NCBI GenBank assembly: GCA_964352775.1
Contig: CAYGTK010000165.1
Span: 1 to 9,487 of the forward strand
From: CAYGTK01 sp964352775
Lineage (GTDB): Bacteria; Bacteroidota; Bacteroidia; Chitinophagales; CAIOSU01
Direction of reading: 5' to 3'
DNA length: 9,487 nucleotides
Both the position numbers and the translations under genes were made by a program. Below the pieces are notes generated by a model. It was not told where the DNA came from, did not search any database, and saw only the letters and a list, made by a program, of their open reading frames with translations. Of the stretch, positions 1-7,275 are shown piece after piece (within the stretch, counting starts at the first letter, position 1; each line of letters begins with the position of its first letter).

Positions 1-244
1 TCATCCAAGTAGCAGCTACATTTCCGTAGAAACCCTTGGCGTAAAATCTTGATAAGGCTTCTGGGGCTACTACAGCAGTTTCTTCATTCACCAGCTTTTG
101 GAAAGGCTCAATGAATTCACGGGCTATTTGGGCATAGCCATGTACCACCATCCAGAGGGTTTTGGTGTTTTCGTTCAGTTCTCCTGCTATGGCATAGCGG
201 GCAGTGCGTTGTACTTTTATGTTGGCTTCGCGAATGTTGCTCAT
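1..244 (-). CDS. alpha/beta hydrolase (phospholipase/carboxylesterase-like), partial, C-terminus beyond left edge
   Basis: The first 81 residues of a minus-strand protein are visible, with no stop before the window edge. The start ATG overlaps the thrC stop codon (ATGA), which fixes the start and suggests translational coupling. The fragment has a beta-strand followed by an HG pair (residues 35-36, in WMVVHGYAQ), the usual oxyanion-hole position of small alpha/beta hydrolases. A second strand follows, ending in APEALSRFY (60-68), a pattern seen in phospholipase/carboxylesterase-type hydrolases of Bacteroidota. The nucleophile serine, acid and histidine would lie beyond the edge, so activity cannot be judged. 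There is no signal peptide at the N-terminus, so the protein is probably cytoplasmic. Family assignment is by recognition of the fragment; the substrate is unknown. Its place as last visible gene of the threonine operon does not by itself imply a role in threonine synthesis. Confidence 0.75.
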   Translation of the reverse strand, partial: MSNIREANIKVQRTARYAIAGELNENTKTLWMVVHGYAQIAREFIEPFQKLVNEETAVVAPEALSRFYAKGFYGNVAATWM

Positions 245-1539
245 TGGGGTAGGTTCATCAAGTATTGCTTGAACTCATCAAACCCGATACCCATGCTAAT
301 GGTTCGCTTTTCTTTCTCCATCGCCTCCGCTAAAGCTTCTGGTAATTCTATTTCTTCGTTAATGGCCTCTTCTACCACTTCATTGAACTTGGCAGGATGG
401 GCAGTTTCTAAGAAAATGCCTGTTTCATTTGGTTTCAACCCTACCTCTAAGCTTTTATAGCCAATGGCCCCATGTGGATCTAGCAAATAATCGGTACGGT
501 CGTAAACCAAGCTGATGGTGTCCATTATCTCCGCATCGCTCATGCTAAAGCCATTGATCATGCTCGACATCTGCTGGTGCTCTCCACCGAATAGATCAAG
601 CATACGCACAAAGTTACTTGGGTGGCCCACATCCATAGCGTTAGCTACTGTTTTAATAGATGGTTTAGGCTCGTACCTGCCCGTTTTTAAATAGTGCGGA
701 ACTATCTTATTATCATTTGTGGCCGCTATGAATCGCATAAGGGGCAAGCCCATCTTTTTAGCTATCAATCCACCAGTAAGGTTGCCAAAATTACCTGAAG
801 GAACTGATACCACTATGTTTTTCGCTTCTTCTGGCAATTGTGCAAGCGCATAAAAATAGTAGAACGACTGTGGAAGAAAACGCGCCACATTAATGGAATT
901 GGCCGAGGTAAGCTGCAAGCGCTTGTTCAACTCTTCGTCCAAAAAAGCTTGCTTCACCAAGTGCTGACAATCATCAAACACACCATCTACTTCTAAAGCG
1001 GTAATGTTCTCGCCTAAAGTGGTCAGCTGCTTCTCTTGTAACGGGCTCACCTTACCTTTCGGGTATAATATTATCACCTCTATTCCATCTACACCTAAAA
1101 AGCCATTAGCCACAGCGCTACCTGTATCACCAGAGGTAGCCACTAATACGCGGGTCATCTGTTTTTGTCCACTAATTAAATGAGCTAGTAAACGCGCCAT
1201 AAAACGAGCGCCAATATCTTTAAAGGCCAAAGTAGGACCATGAAACAACTCCAGGGTGTAAATATTATCTTCTATTTCCACCAAGGGAATAGGGAAATCG
1301 AAAGCATCGTCTACCATATCTTGTAGATCGCCAACAGGTACATCTTCACCAAACAATTTGAAAGCCACTTCTAAGGCAATTTCTGGGAAAGTAAGTGATG
1401 ACATGGCCTTGAAGAACCTAGGCGGTAACTTCTCGATACGTTCGGGCATATACAAGCCCTTATCGGGCGCTAGGCCCTTTACTACCGCCTTTTTCAGCGA
1501 CACTTTATGGTCTTTATCGTTAGTACTGTAAAATCTCAT
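241..1539 (-). CDS. thrC: threonine synthase
   Basis: This 432-residue protein is a PLP-dependent (fold type II) threonine synthase, converting O-phospho-L-homoserine and water to L-threonine and phosphate in the cytoplasm. The N-terminal segment (MRFYSTND, then GLAPDKGLYMP at 22-32) is typical of the family. The PLP-binding lysine is K107 in HGPTLAFKD. SGDTG (136-140) and the phosphate-binding loop SGNFGN (248-253) are intact, as is DPHGAIGY (354-361). The length matches the roughly 430-residue bacterial (E. coli-like) subgroup. The start lies one base after the thrB stop codon (TAG-C-ATG) and the end overlaps the hydrolase start by 4 nt, placing it third in a thrABC-hydrolase operon. No truncation or missing catalytic residue is seen. 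Confidence 0.97.
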   Translation of the reverse strand: MRFYSTNDKDHKVSLKKAVVKGLAPDKGLYMPERIEKLPPRFFKAMSSLTFPEIALEVAFKLFGEDVPVGDLQDMVDDAFDFPIPLVEIEDNIYTLELFHGPTLAFKDIGARFMARLLAHLISGQKQMTRVLVATSGDTGSAVANGFLGVDGIEVIILYPKGKVSPLQEKQLTTLGENITALEVDGVFDDCQHLVKQAFLDEELNKRLQLTSANSINVARFLPQSFYYFYALAQLPEEAKNIVVSVPSGNFGNLTGGLIAKKMGLPLMRFIAATNDNKIVPHYLKTGRYEPKPSIKTVANAMDVGHPSNFVRMLDLFGGEHQQMSSMINGFSMSDAEIMDTISLVYDRTDYLLDPHGAIGYKSLEVGLKPNETGIFLETAHPAKFNEVVEEAINEEIELPEALAEAMEKEKRTISMGIGFDEFKQYLMNLPQ

Positions 1540-1540
1540 G

Positions 1541-2461
1541 CTAAAGTACTTTTGGTCCGCCAGAGTTGATGGGTGAAATGTATAAATTACTGTCGATGCC
1601 TTTATTGGTAAACACCGAACGCATATCGTTAGCTACTTGTAGGGCAATGTCTTCGCTTTCGCAAAGCGCAAAAATGGATGGACCAGAGCCGCTGATACCC
1701 GCACCTAATGCATCGGCATCTAATGCTGCTTGCTTCACTTCATCAAAACCTGTGATGAGGGTAGAGCGTGCTGGCTCGGCTACGTGGTCTTCTAAAGAAC
1801 GCGCTATCAAAGGCATGTTGTTGGTACAAAGCCCAGCTATCAACCCTGCCACATTACCCCATTGCTTCACGGCGATTTGTACAGGTATCTGCTCGGGCAT
1901 TACGGCTCGCGATGCTTTGGTTTCCACCACTATATCTGGGTGAACTACCGCGCAAAACAATTCCTCTGGGTAGGGAATGGCTATCATATCTAAAGGTACA
2001 TAGCTGCGCACCAATACGAAGCCACCCAACAAGGCTGGAGCTACATTATCAGCGTGTGCTACGCCTGTGGCAGCCCGCTCGCCCTCCATGGCAAAAGGCA
2101 CTAACTCTTTTGGTGAAAAGGGTTTGCCTAGCAATTCATTTACGGCAAATACTGCCCCAGCTGCGCTGGCAGAACTGCTACCTACCCCACTACCAGGGCT
2201 TATTTTCTGTAAAATGCGAATATCGAGCCCTAGGTCGGTCTCGTACCTATCCAGCAAGGCTTTTATGGCTACGGAACAAACGTTCTTATCTGCCTCTAAC
2301 GGCAGCTTAACATCGGTTTCGTTATGAACGATCAATTGATGGTCGCTACGGGGGCTTACCTCTATTATGTCTCCAGGCTCGTTCAGGGCGAAGCCCAGTA
2401 TATCAAAACCGCATGATACATTGGCTACGGTGGCTGGAGCGAAAACTTTAACCGACTCCAT
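1541..2461 (-). CDS. thrB: homoserine kinase
   Basis: This 306-residue GHMP-family kinase phosphorylates L-homoserine with ATP to give the substrate of ThrC. The three GHMP motifs are present in order. Motif 1 is at residues 5-26 (VFAPATVANVSCGFD). The ATP-binding glycine/serine loop is at 89-101 (PGSGVGSSSASAA). Motif 3 is near the C-terminus at 253-262 (GAGISGSGPS). The length is usual for bacterial ThrB. The start codon shares one base with the thrA stop (TAATG), and the gene ends one base before thrC, consistent with translational coupling and roughly balanced expression. The ATP loop has SSSAS where many homologues have SSAAS; this is a mild variation and the protein should be active. 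No membrane segment or signal peptide is present, so it is cytoplasmic. Confidence 0.97.
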   Translation of the reverse strand: MESVKVFAPATVANVSCGFDILGFALNEPGDIIEVSPRSDHQLIVHNETDVKLPLEADKNVCSVAIKALLDRYETDLGLDIRILQKISPGSGVGSSSASAAGAVFAVNELLGKPFSPKELVPFAMEGERAATGVAHADNVAPALLGGFVLVRSYVPLDMIAIPYPEELFCAVVHPDIVVETKASRAVMPEQIPVQIAVKQWGNVAGLIAGLCTNNMPLIARSLEDHVAEPARSTLITGFDEVKQAALDADALGAGISGSGPSIFALCESEDIALQVANDMRSVFTNKGIDSNLYISPINSGGPKVL

Positions 2462-4908
2462 TAACTAGCTATGCGTATAATGTCAGCAAATACTCCTGCG
2501 GCAGTTACTTCAGCGCCCGCACCTGCACCCTTTACCACCAATGGCATATCAGGATAGCGTTCGGTGTAGTACAACACTATATTATCGGTTCCTTCTATGG
2601 CGTAAAATGGGTGACTTTTTGGGTAGGTAGCCAACTTAATAATGGCTTTTCCATCTTCAAAACTGGCTACGGCGCGGTATATCTCGTCACGAGCTTCCAC
2701 CTTGCTTCTTTCGCTCTCAAAATCAGTATTGTAGTCTTCCAATTGCTCCCAGAAATCGTCCATAGAATCGGTATCAATTAGGTTAGATGGTACTATTGCG
2801 TCAATAACCACATCATCTAACTCTATACGGTGACCAGCCTCGCGGGCTAGTATCACAATTTTTCGGGCCATGTCTTTTCCGCTCAGGTCTATTCGTGGGT
2901 CGGGCTCGGTGTAACCATCTTCTAAAGCTCTTTTTACTACGGTGCTTATGGTATTATCGGCACTAACGGTGTTGAACAAGTAGTTCATCGTTCCCGAAAG
3001 TATGGCCTCTATACGGTGGACTTTATCACCACTTCTAACTAAATCGTTCAAGGTACTAATAACGGGTAATCCCGCACCCACATTGGTTTCGAATAAGAAG
3101 CGCACCCCACGTTTCAGCGAAGCATTCTTCAATTCTTTGTACCCTTCATATGGTCCCGAACTGGCTATCTTATTTGGCGTTACTAAATGGAAATTACTGT
3201 TAAGTACCGTACTATAATGCGAGGAAACTATCTCGCTAGCCGTGCAATCTACGAACACAGTGTTCCGAAGATCCAAATCATTGGCCTTGGCTATGTATTG
3301 TTCTAAACTGGCCTGCTCTCCTTCCCTATCCAAGGTATCGAGTGCATTGCTCCAAGTAAGGCCTGCATCTTTTACCAGCATTTTGCGGGAATTGGTAATG
3401 CCCACTAGCTTGATATCGATATAAAGATCGTTCTTCAATTTTTCAGCTCTGGTGGCTACTTGTTGTATAAGCGCTTTGCTCACCGTCCCCGTGCCTATTA
3501 AGTATACGTGCAAGGCCTTTACAGGAACCAAGAAGAAAGCTTCGTGTATCAAGCTGGTAGCTTTTCGGGCTACGCGTCCTTCTATTACTACTGATATGTT
3601 CAATTCTGATGAGCCTTGGGCAATGGCGTAAATGTTGATGCCATTTTTACCAAGTGTGCCAAATAGCGTTCCGCTTATACCCGTTTGGCCTTTCATGTTC
3701 TGCCCTACTACCGAGAGAATGGTCATGCCTGGTTGTACTTGTAGGGCATTTACCAAACCGCTTTCTTGCTCTAAAAAGAACTCTGCTTGAATGGCTACCT
3801 GTGCAGCTTCTAACTGCTTATCGCGAATGGCTATACTTATGGTGTGCTCGCTTGATGCTTGCGATATCATGATCACATTGATACCAGCTTGGGCCAGCAC
3901 CCCGAACAAACGTTGCGCTACTCCCTTTACCCCAACCATACCACTACCAGAAATGGTTAATAAAGAAACATCTACAATGGTAGACACACCCTTTACGGCA
4001 TGATCGCCGGGTTTAGCATCGGTTGTTATAGTAGTTCCTTTTGCTTCTGGGGCAAAAGTGTTCTTTATAGCAATTGGTATCTGCTTAGCATAAGTAGGCT
4101 GTATGGTAGGCGGATAAATAACCTTAGCCCCGAAGTACGATAGCTCCATAGCTTCTTCGTAGCTCAATTCTTCTATCAATACAGCATCGTTCACTATCCT
4201 CGGATCGGCACTTAATACGCCGTCCACATCGGTCCATATCTCCAACTGTTCAGCATCTAATGCGGCTGCGAATAAAGATGCAGTAAGGTCTGAGCCTCCT
4301 CTACCTAATGTGGTAATAACGCCATTGGCATCGCTGGCAATAAATCCAGTAATTACGGGTAGGCTATTCTTGTTATCCTTAAAGTGCTGTTGAATATTAG
4401 CGTAGGTCTTCTCAGCATCTACTTTGGCCCCACCGTACATGGAGTCAGTTCTAATTATGTGGCGACAATCTACAAAATGGGCATCTACCCCTGCCGCTTG
4501 AAAAGCCTCACTTATTAAGTAGGCTGATAAGCGTTCGCCAAAGCTAGACACCATATCCATACTGCGCGGAGTGATCTCTTGCAGTAAATAGATACCGTGT
4601 AGAATATTCTCTAACACATTAAGCGTGGCTCTCAGTTCGGCAGTAACCCGGTCTTGCTTTTCTGGAGCTATCAATTCCTGAACGGCTTCTAAGTGACGGC
4701 GTTCTACCGTTTTAAAGCGTTCCAGGTAGCTTTTATCGTTCACTTGGGCAAAAGTAGCAGCGTCAATCAATTGATCGGTAACCCCACCCATAGCTGATAC
4801 TACTACACCCAATCGCTCCTTAGCAATGCGTTGCGAAACGATGCTAATTACCCTTTTTATTGCGTCGGCATCTTTTACAGAAGTGCCTCCAAATTTTAAT
4901 ATTCTCAT
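2461..4908 (-). CDS. thrA: bifunctional aspartokinase / homoserine dehydrogenase I
   Basis: An 815-residue fusion enzyme for the first and third steps from aspartate to threonine: aspartate phosphorylation and NAD(P)H-dependent reduction of aspartate semialdehyde to homoserine. The N-terminal kinase domain (about 1-290) has KFGGTSV at 5-11, SSFGERLSAYL at 121-131 and TTLGRGGSD at 199-207. Two ACT-type regulatory repeats follow at about 315-460 (GSGMVGVKG at 321-329; VGQNMKGQTG at 401-410), which in ThrA relatives mediate threonine feedback inhibition; inhibition here is inferred. The dehydrogenase starts near 465 with a Rossmann loop (GTGTVS, 472-477) and carries the signature DLSGKDMARK at 674-683, including D679 and K683, the equivalents of the catalytic Asp/Lys pair known in yeast. 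The last glycine of the usual GxGxxG loop is serine (S477). The length equals that of E. coli ThrA. It is the first gene of the operon, with a candidate promoter about 35-65 nt upstream. Confidence 0.97.
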   Translation of the reverse strand: MRILKFGGTSVKDADAIKRVISIVSQRIAKERLGVVVSAMGGVTDQLIDAATFAQVNDKSYLERFKTVERRHLEAVQELIAPEKQDRVTAELRATLNVLENILHGIYLLQEITPRSMDMVSSFGERLSAYLISEAFQAAGVDAHFVDCRHIIRTDSMYGGAKVDAEKTYANIQQHFKDNKNSLPVITGFIASDANGVITTLGRGGSDLTASLFAAALDAEQLEIWTDVDGVLSADPRIVNDAVLIEELSYEEAMELSYFGAKVIYPPTIQPTYAKQIPIAIKNTFAPEAKGTTITTDAKPGDHAVKGVSTIVDVSLLTISGSGMVGVKGVAQRLFGVLAQAGINVIMISQASSEHTISIAIRDKQLEAAQVAIQAEFFLEQESGLVNALQVQPGMTILSVVGQNMKGQTGISGTLFGTLGKNGINIYAIAQGSSELNISVVIEGRVARKATSLIHEAFFLVPVKALHVYLIGTGTVSKALIQQVATRAEKLKNDLYIDIKLVGITNSRKMLVKDAGLTWSNALDTLDREGEQASLEQYIAKANDLDLRNTVFVDCTASEIVSSHYSTVLNSNFHLVTPNKIASSGPYEGYKELKNASLKRGVRFLFETNVGAGLPVISTLNDLVRSGDKVHRIEAILSGTMNYLFNTVSADNTISTVVKRALEDGYTEPDPRIDLSGKDMARKIVILAREAGHRIELDDVVIDAIVPSNLIDTDSMDDFWEQLEDYNTDFESERSKVEARDEIYRAVASFEDGKAIIKLATYPKSHPFYAIEGTDNIVLYYTERYPDMPLVVKGAGAGAEVTAAGVFADIIRIAS

Positions 4909-4942
4909 AAAACAACCGTCGTTTCGGTACTATATCTTTGAA

Positions 4943-4973
4943 CAAAGCAATATAATACTTCCAGAAAACGCAA
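4943..4973 (-). promoter_or_regulatory. candidate Bacteroidota-type promoter of the thrABC operon
   Basis: Reading the minus strand, TTG (4973-4971) is followed after exactly 20 nt by TTGCTTTG (4950-4943), which matches the Bacteroidota -7 consensus TAnnTTTG at all but one fixed position. Transcription would start near 4938, giving a 5' UTR of about 30 nt before the thrA ATG. Such a short leader leaves no room for a threonine attenuator peptide. A short dyad, CTTTG-AA-CAAAG (4936-4947), overlaps the -7 element and start point. The call is by motif match only. Confidence 0.45.
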
Positions 4974-5030
4974 TTAAAAGATAAATTCCACCCCCTCAGC
5001 AAATTAGTATAGAAAGTAAGACGGTAAATC

Positions 5031-5061
5031 TTGACAAGGCCATAAGATCTACCTATCTTTC
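5031..5061 (+). promoter_or_regulatory. candidate Bacteroidota-type promoter of the membrane protein gene
   Basis: TTGACA (5031-5036) supplies the -33 TTG. After a 20-nt spacer comes TATCTTTC (5054-5061), which differs from TAnnTTTG only in the last base. Transcription would start near 5067, about 23 nt before the ATG at 5090. The element lies in the divergent spacer with thrA and points away from it. Confidence 0.5.
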
Positions 5062-5089
5062 AACTAAGCACTACTTATTACCATCCATT

Positions 5090-5563
5090 ATGAACAAGAC
5101 TATTTACAAAACCAACGCTACACGATTGGCTTCTAACATCATGAAAGCCACTTTTATGGCGCTATTAACGCTAATTCTTTTCTATTCCGCATTTCTGTTC
5201 TTGAACGATAAGGACTCCTTAGGTTTTTTAGCTTTTGTGGTGGTATTTGCTATTGCTACTATTTCCTTACGTATGCTTGCACTTAGCATCCGTGACTTAC
5301 TGAATAACACGGTATACTATTCTATGGATGATGAGATAATAGCTCGTCACTTCTTATTCAGAAGAAAGGTAGAGTACGTTAACTTGAACGATGTAACTGG
5401 TTATAGCGGTGGAAAGAACCGTACCAGAGGCGGTCGCCAAAAGCTATCTTTCTATTTGAAAGACGGGAATGTATTAGAAATACAAGACGATGCTATTGAA
5501 AGCTTCGACAATTTAAGAAAACGTATTTCGGGATTCGGGCTTACTTATTTAGGCTGGAACTAA
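5090..5563 (+). CDS. two-helix membrane protein with possible PH-like C-terminal domain, function unknown
   Basis: I do not recognise this 157-residue protein as a named family. A short basic N-terminus is followed by two hydrophobic helices (about 20-38 and 44-66) separated by a short polar turn (NDKDS), predicting an inner-membrane hairpin. The C-terminal part (about 75-157) reads as alternating beta-strands (TVYYSMDDEIIARHF; VEYVNLNDVTGY; KLSFYLKDGNVLEIQDD) followed by an amphipathic helix (ESFDNLRKRISG). This resembles the small bacterial PH-like domains found after two transmembrane helices. A basic loop, KNRTRGGRQK (109-118), lies between strands. The PH-like assignment is an inference from pattern. 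The gene has its own promoter candidate, is divergent from thrA and converges on the TPR gene, so it appears to be a single-gene transcript with no functional clue from its neighbours. Confidence 0.8.
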   Translation: MNKTIYKTNATRLASNIMKATFMALLTLILFYSAFLFLNDKDSLGFLAFVVVFAIATISLRMLALSIRDLLNNTVYYSMDDEIIARHFLFRRKVEYVNLNDVTGYSGGKNRTRGGRQKLSFYLKDGNVLEIQDDAIESFDNLRKRISGFGLTYLGWN

Positions 5564-5578
5564 GTACAGAATTAGTTC
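5557..5578. terminator. inverted repeat spanning both convergent stop codons; possible bidirectional terminator
   Basis: GAACTAA (5557-5563) and TTAGTTC (5572-5578) are perfect 7-bp complementary arms around an 8-nt loop. Each arm contains the final Asn codon (AAC) and TAA stop of one of the two converging genes, so the same hairpin would form in both transcripts. The stem is AT-rich and neither side is followed by a strong run of T, so it is a weak candidate for an intrinsic terminator. Confidence 0.4.
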
Positions 5579-6102
5579 TCGTCTTCCCCAAATTTTTGAT
5601 CGCACACTTGCTCTAAAATATCTTGGCAACGCTTATCGCCAAGGCTAGCACATTTTTCCCAATCCTTACAAGCAGCAATTATATTCACGTAGTTAGTACG
5701 CTCATAATACCACTGTGGATTTTCTGGGTCTAGTGAAATAGCTTGGTCAATATCTTCAACTGCACCTTCTAAATTATTAGAGATAAGCTTTTTGTAATAC
5801 GCACGAATGCTATAGAACAATGGAGTTTCAGGAGAGATCTCAATAGCTTTAGTTACATCATCAAGCACACTGGTGTACGTGTAATCTATAGAAGTTTGCC
5901 CTTTATACACCCTGTTTAAGTTAAAACCGGCCTTTGCTCTTTCAATGTACAATTGAGCATCATTAGGGTTGCTTTCTATCTGTGTGGTAAGCGTGGCTAT
6001 CTGCTCGGCAAATGCAGCCTCAGAGTTGGCTTTTTGCGCCATAGCAGTAAAGCTGGAAACAAGTGTGATAGCTACAAGTATAGAAGAGAATAAAAAGCGC
6101 AT
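5572..6102 (-). CDS. secreted TPR-repeat protein with four C-terminal cysteines
   Basis: The mature start is taken as the ATG at 6102 (176 residues). The open frame extends to a GTG at 6123, but that adds seven residues before a clear signal peptide and lies upstream of the predicted transcription start. From the ATG the protein begins MRFLFSSIL and has a hydrophobic core ending in AMAQ (about residues 20-23), a Sec signal peptide, so it is exported to the periplasm or envelope. The body is helical, with TPR-like units at roughly 44-58 and 79-92 and a clear one at 93-126 (YSIRAYYKKLISNNLEGAVE, then IDQAISLDPENP). The tail has four cysteines (C145, C151, C159, C167) in an ACKDWEKCASLGDKRC context, like the ends of Sel1/TPR proteins common in Bacteroidota. 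TPR domains usually bind protein partners; the partner is unknown. It appears to be transcribed on its own. Confidence 0.88.
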   Translation of the reverse strand: MRFLFSSILVAITLVSSFTAMAQKANSEAAFAEQIATLTTQIESNPNDAQLYIERAKAGFNLNRVYKGQTSIDYTYTSVLDDVTKAIEISPETPLFYSIRAYYKKLISNNLEGAVEDIDQAISLDPENPQWYYERTNYVNIIAACKDWEKCASLGDKRCQDILEQVCDQKFGEDEN

Positions 6103-6123
6103 AATAACTGTATTTTGAACCAC

Positions 6124-6154
6124 ACAAGTTAGCAGAATACCAGAGAAATAGCAA
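6124..6154 (-). promoter_or_regulatory. candidate promoter of the TPR protein gene
   Basis: On the minus strand TTG (6154-6152) is followed after 20 nt by TAACTTGT (6131-6124), a partial match to TAnnTTTG with the right TA and spacing. Predicted initiation near 6118 leaves about 16 nt before the ATG at 6102 and lies inside the longer GTG-started frame, which supports the shorter start. The -7 match is imperfect, so this is weaker than the two promoter candidates in the thrA spacer. Confidence 0.35.
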
Positions 6155-6168
6155 TAATTTCTATTTGC

Positions 6169-7260
6169 CTAGTTCTGCTTCTTATACTTATCCTCTAATA
6201 CTAGCCCATCTAGTATCTGTACATTGATACCATCACTAAGGCCTGTTTTGATGTCGCGGCGCTCAAATTCTTGCTCTCCCGTTTCTATTTCTACGTAGGG
6301 GTCTTTGGTATCTTCGTCAAACAATAGGTCGCGTTCTTTAATAGCTACTACGCTATCAGCTTGTTGTAGAATAATGTCAGCATTGGCACTGTATCCCGCA
6401 CGAATGAAATCGGTGGTCTCCCCTTCTTGTTGTTTCATAGCTGCCCGTATCTCAAATTGGATAGTACCTTGGTCGTCTTCTCCTTTCGGTGAAATGTATT
6501 CCAACAAAGCATTGTACGACTTGCCTTCAATAGCCCCTATTTTTATCAATAGGTTCATCTTCTCTTTTATCTTTCCTACTTCCGATTCGTCTACATTACC
6601 TTCAAATATCAAGTCGGTCATGTCAGCTACTGATGCAATGGTGGTACCATCGTTAAAGTTATTACTCTGTATTACCTGCTCGCCTTCTTTCACGGGTACA
6701 TCTAGCACCATACCTGAGTTAGTGGCACGCACCAATGTGGTAGACTGCGTTTGCGCTTTTGATACGCCATCTTTTATCAACTGTAGGTTATTCTCTGCCT
6801 GCTCTAAGTCAGCAAGGCGTTGTTTGAATTGGTATAAGAACTGGTTGTATTCCGTTTCTGAAATAGCTTTTGCTGTAAATAGCTTCTCTCTACGTTCTTT
6901 CTCAATACGCGATTCCTCTACAGCTATCTTTGCTTTCGCTACATTAGTTTGCGCATTGCTCAAGTTAAGGTCATCCGGAATGATCTTGATGCGGGCCACT
7001 AATTCGCCCTTCTTAATATACTCGCCAGCCTCTACATATATCTTATCGATAATGCCTGAGATCTGTGGCTTTATCATGATCTCTTTTCTAGGATTGATAG
7101 ATCCTGTAGCCACCGTTTTTTTGATGATGGTTTCTTTAAAAGGGCTAGTGGTTTCATACACTATCGGGTCTTCTTGGTTCTTTTGATACAAGAAGTACCC
7201 CACATAAATGAATAGGGCCAATGTTCCTAAACCAACTACTATTCCAACGATATTCTTCAT
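6169..7260 (-). CDS. periplasmic adaptor (membrane fusion) protein, MacA/HlyD-type
   Basis: This 363-residue protein is the periplasmic adaptor of an ABC export system, linking inner-membrane permeases to an outer-membrane channel. It starts with an uncleaved N-terminal membrane helix (about 5-25). The first half of the barrel-sandwich (biotinyl-lipoyl-like) domain is at 60-95 (KPQISGIIDKIYVEAGEYI). An alpha-helical hairpin with coiled-coil character spans about 97-168, and the second half of the lipoyl-like domain is near 176-212 (SGMVLDVPVKEGEQV). A beta-barrel follows at about 217-300, then a short membrane-proximal domain (IKTGLSDGINVQILDGL, 337-353). The length is slightly below the MacA norm. 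It lies 15 nt after the permease gene at 7276 on the same strand, consistent with one operon. No TolC-type gene follows. The transported substrate cannot be told from sequence. Confidence 0.93.
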   Translation of the reverse strand: MKNIVGIVVGLGTLALFIYVGYFLYQKNQEDPIVYETTSPFKETIIKKTVATGSINPRKEIMIKPQISGIIDKIYVEAGEYIKKGELVARIKIIPDDLNLSNAQTNVAKAKIAVEESRIEKERREKLFTAKAISETEYNQFLYQFKQRLADLEQAENNLQLIKDGVSKAQTQSTTLVRATNSGMVLDVPVKEGEQVIQSNNFNDGTTIASVADMTDLIFEGNVDESEVGKIKEKMNLLIKIGAIEGKSYNALLEYISPKGEDDQGTIQFEIRAAMKQQEGETTDFIRAGYSANADIILQQADSVVAIKERDLLFDEDTKDPYVEIETGEQEFERRDIKTGLSDGINVQILDGLVLEDKYKKQN

Positions 7261-7275
7261 AATGCTTTGTGTGAT

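Noticed and set aside
1566..2327. Several overlapping plus-strand open frames within thrB
   Set aside because: They lie opposite a complete GHMP kinase with all motifs; the translations show no family features.
4933..4940. Plus-strand TATCTTTG, an exact match to the -7 consensus
   Set aside because: No TTG lies about 20 nt upstream, and it is about 150 nt from the plus-strand gene, which has a closer and better spaced candidate at 5031-5061.
4909..5089. Threonine/isoleucine-rich leader peptide and attenuator upstream of thrA
   Set aside because: The only short minus-strand frame seen begins at 5089 and is a five-residue MDGNK without Thr or Ile codons, and the likely promoter leaves a leader of about 30 nt. 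No terminator-like hairpin with a T-run is present.
6103..6123. GTG start at 6123 for the TPR protein
   Set aside because: It adds seven residues before an otherwise typical signal peptide starting at the ATG at 6102, and it lies upstream of the predicted transcription start.
6143..6165. AT-rich inverted repeat (AGAAAT...ATTTCT) after the adaptor gene as a terminator
   Set aside because: The arms are only 6 bp, almost entirely A/T, without a following T-run; it also overlaps the -33 region proposed for the TPR gene, so it is not a convincing terminator.
6305..7186. Long plus-strand open frame (293 codons) opposite the HlyD-type adaptor gene
   Set aside because: It is antisense to a well-supported adaptor, its translation is low-complexity Ser/Ile/Phe-rich with no recognisable domain, and no promoter was seen. 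It is a shadow of codon use on the other strand.
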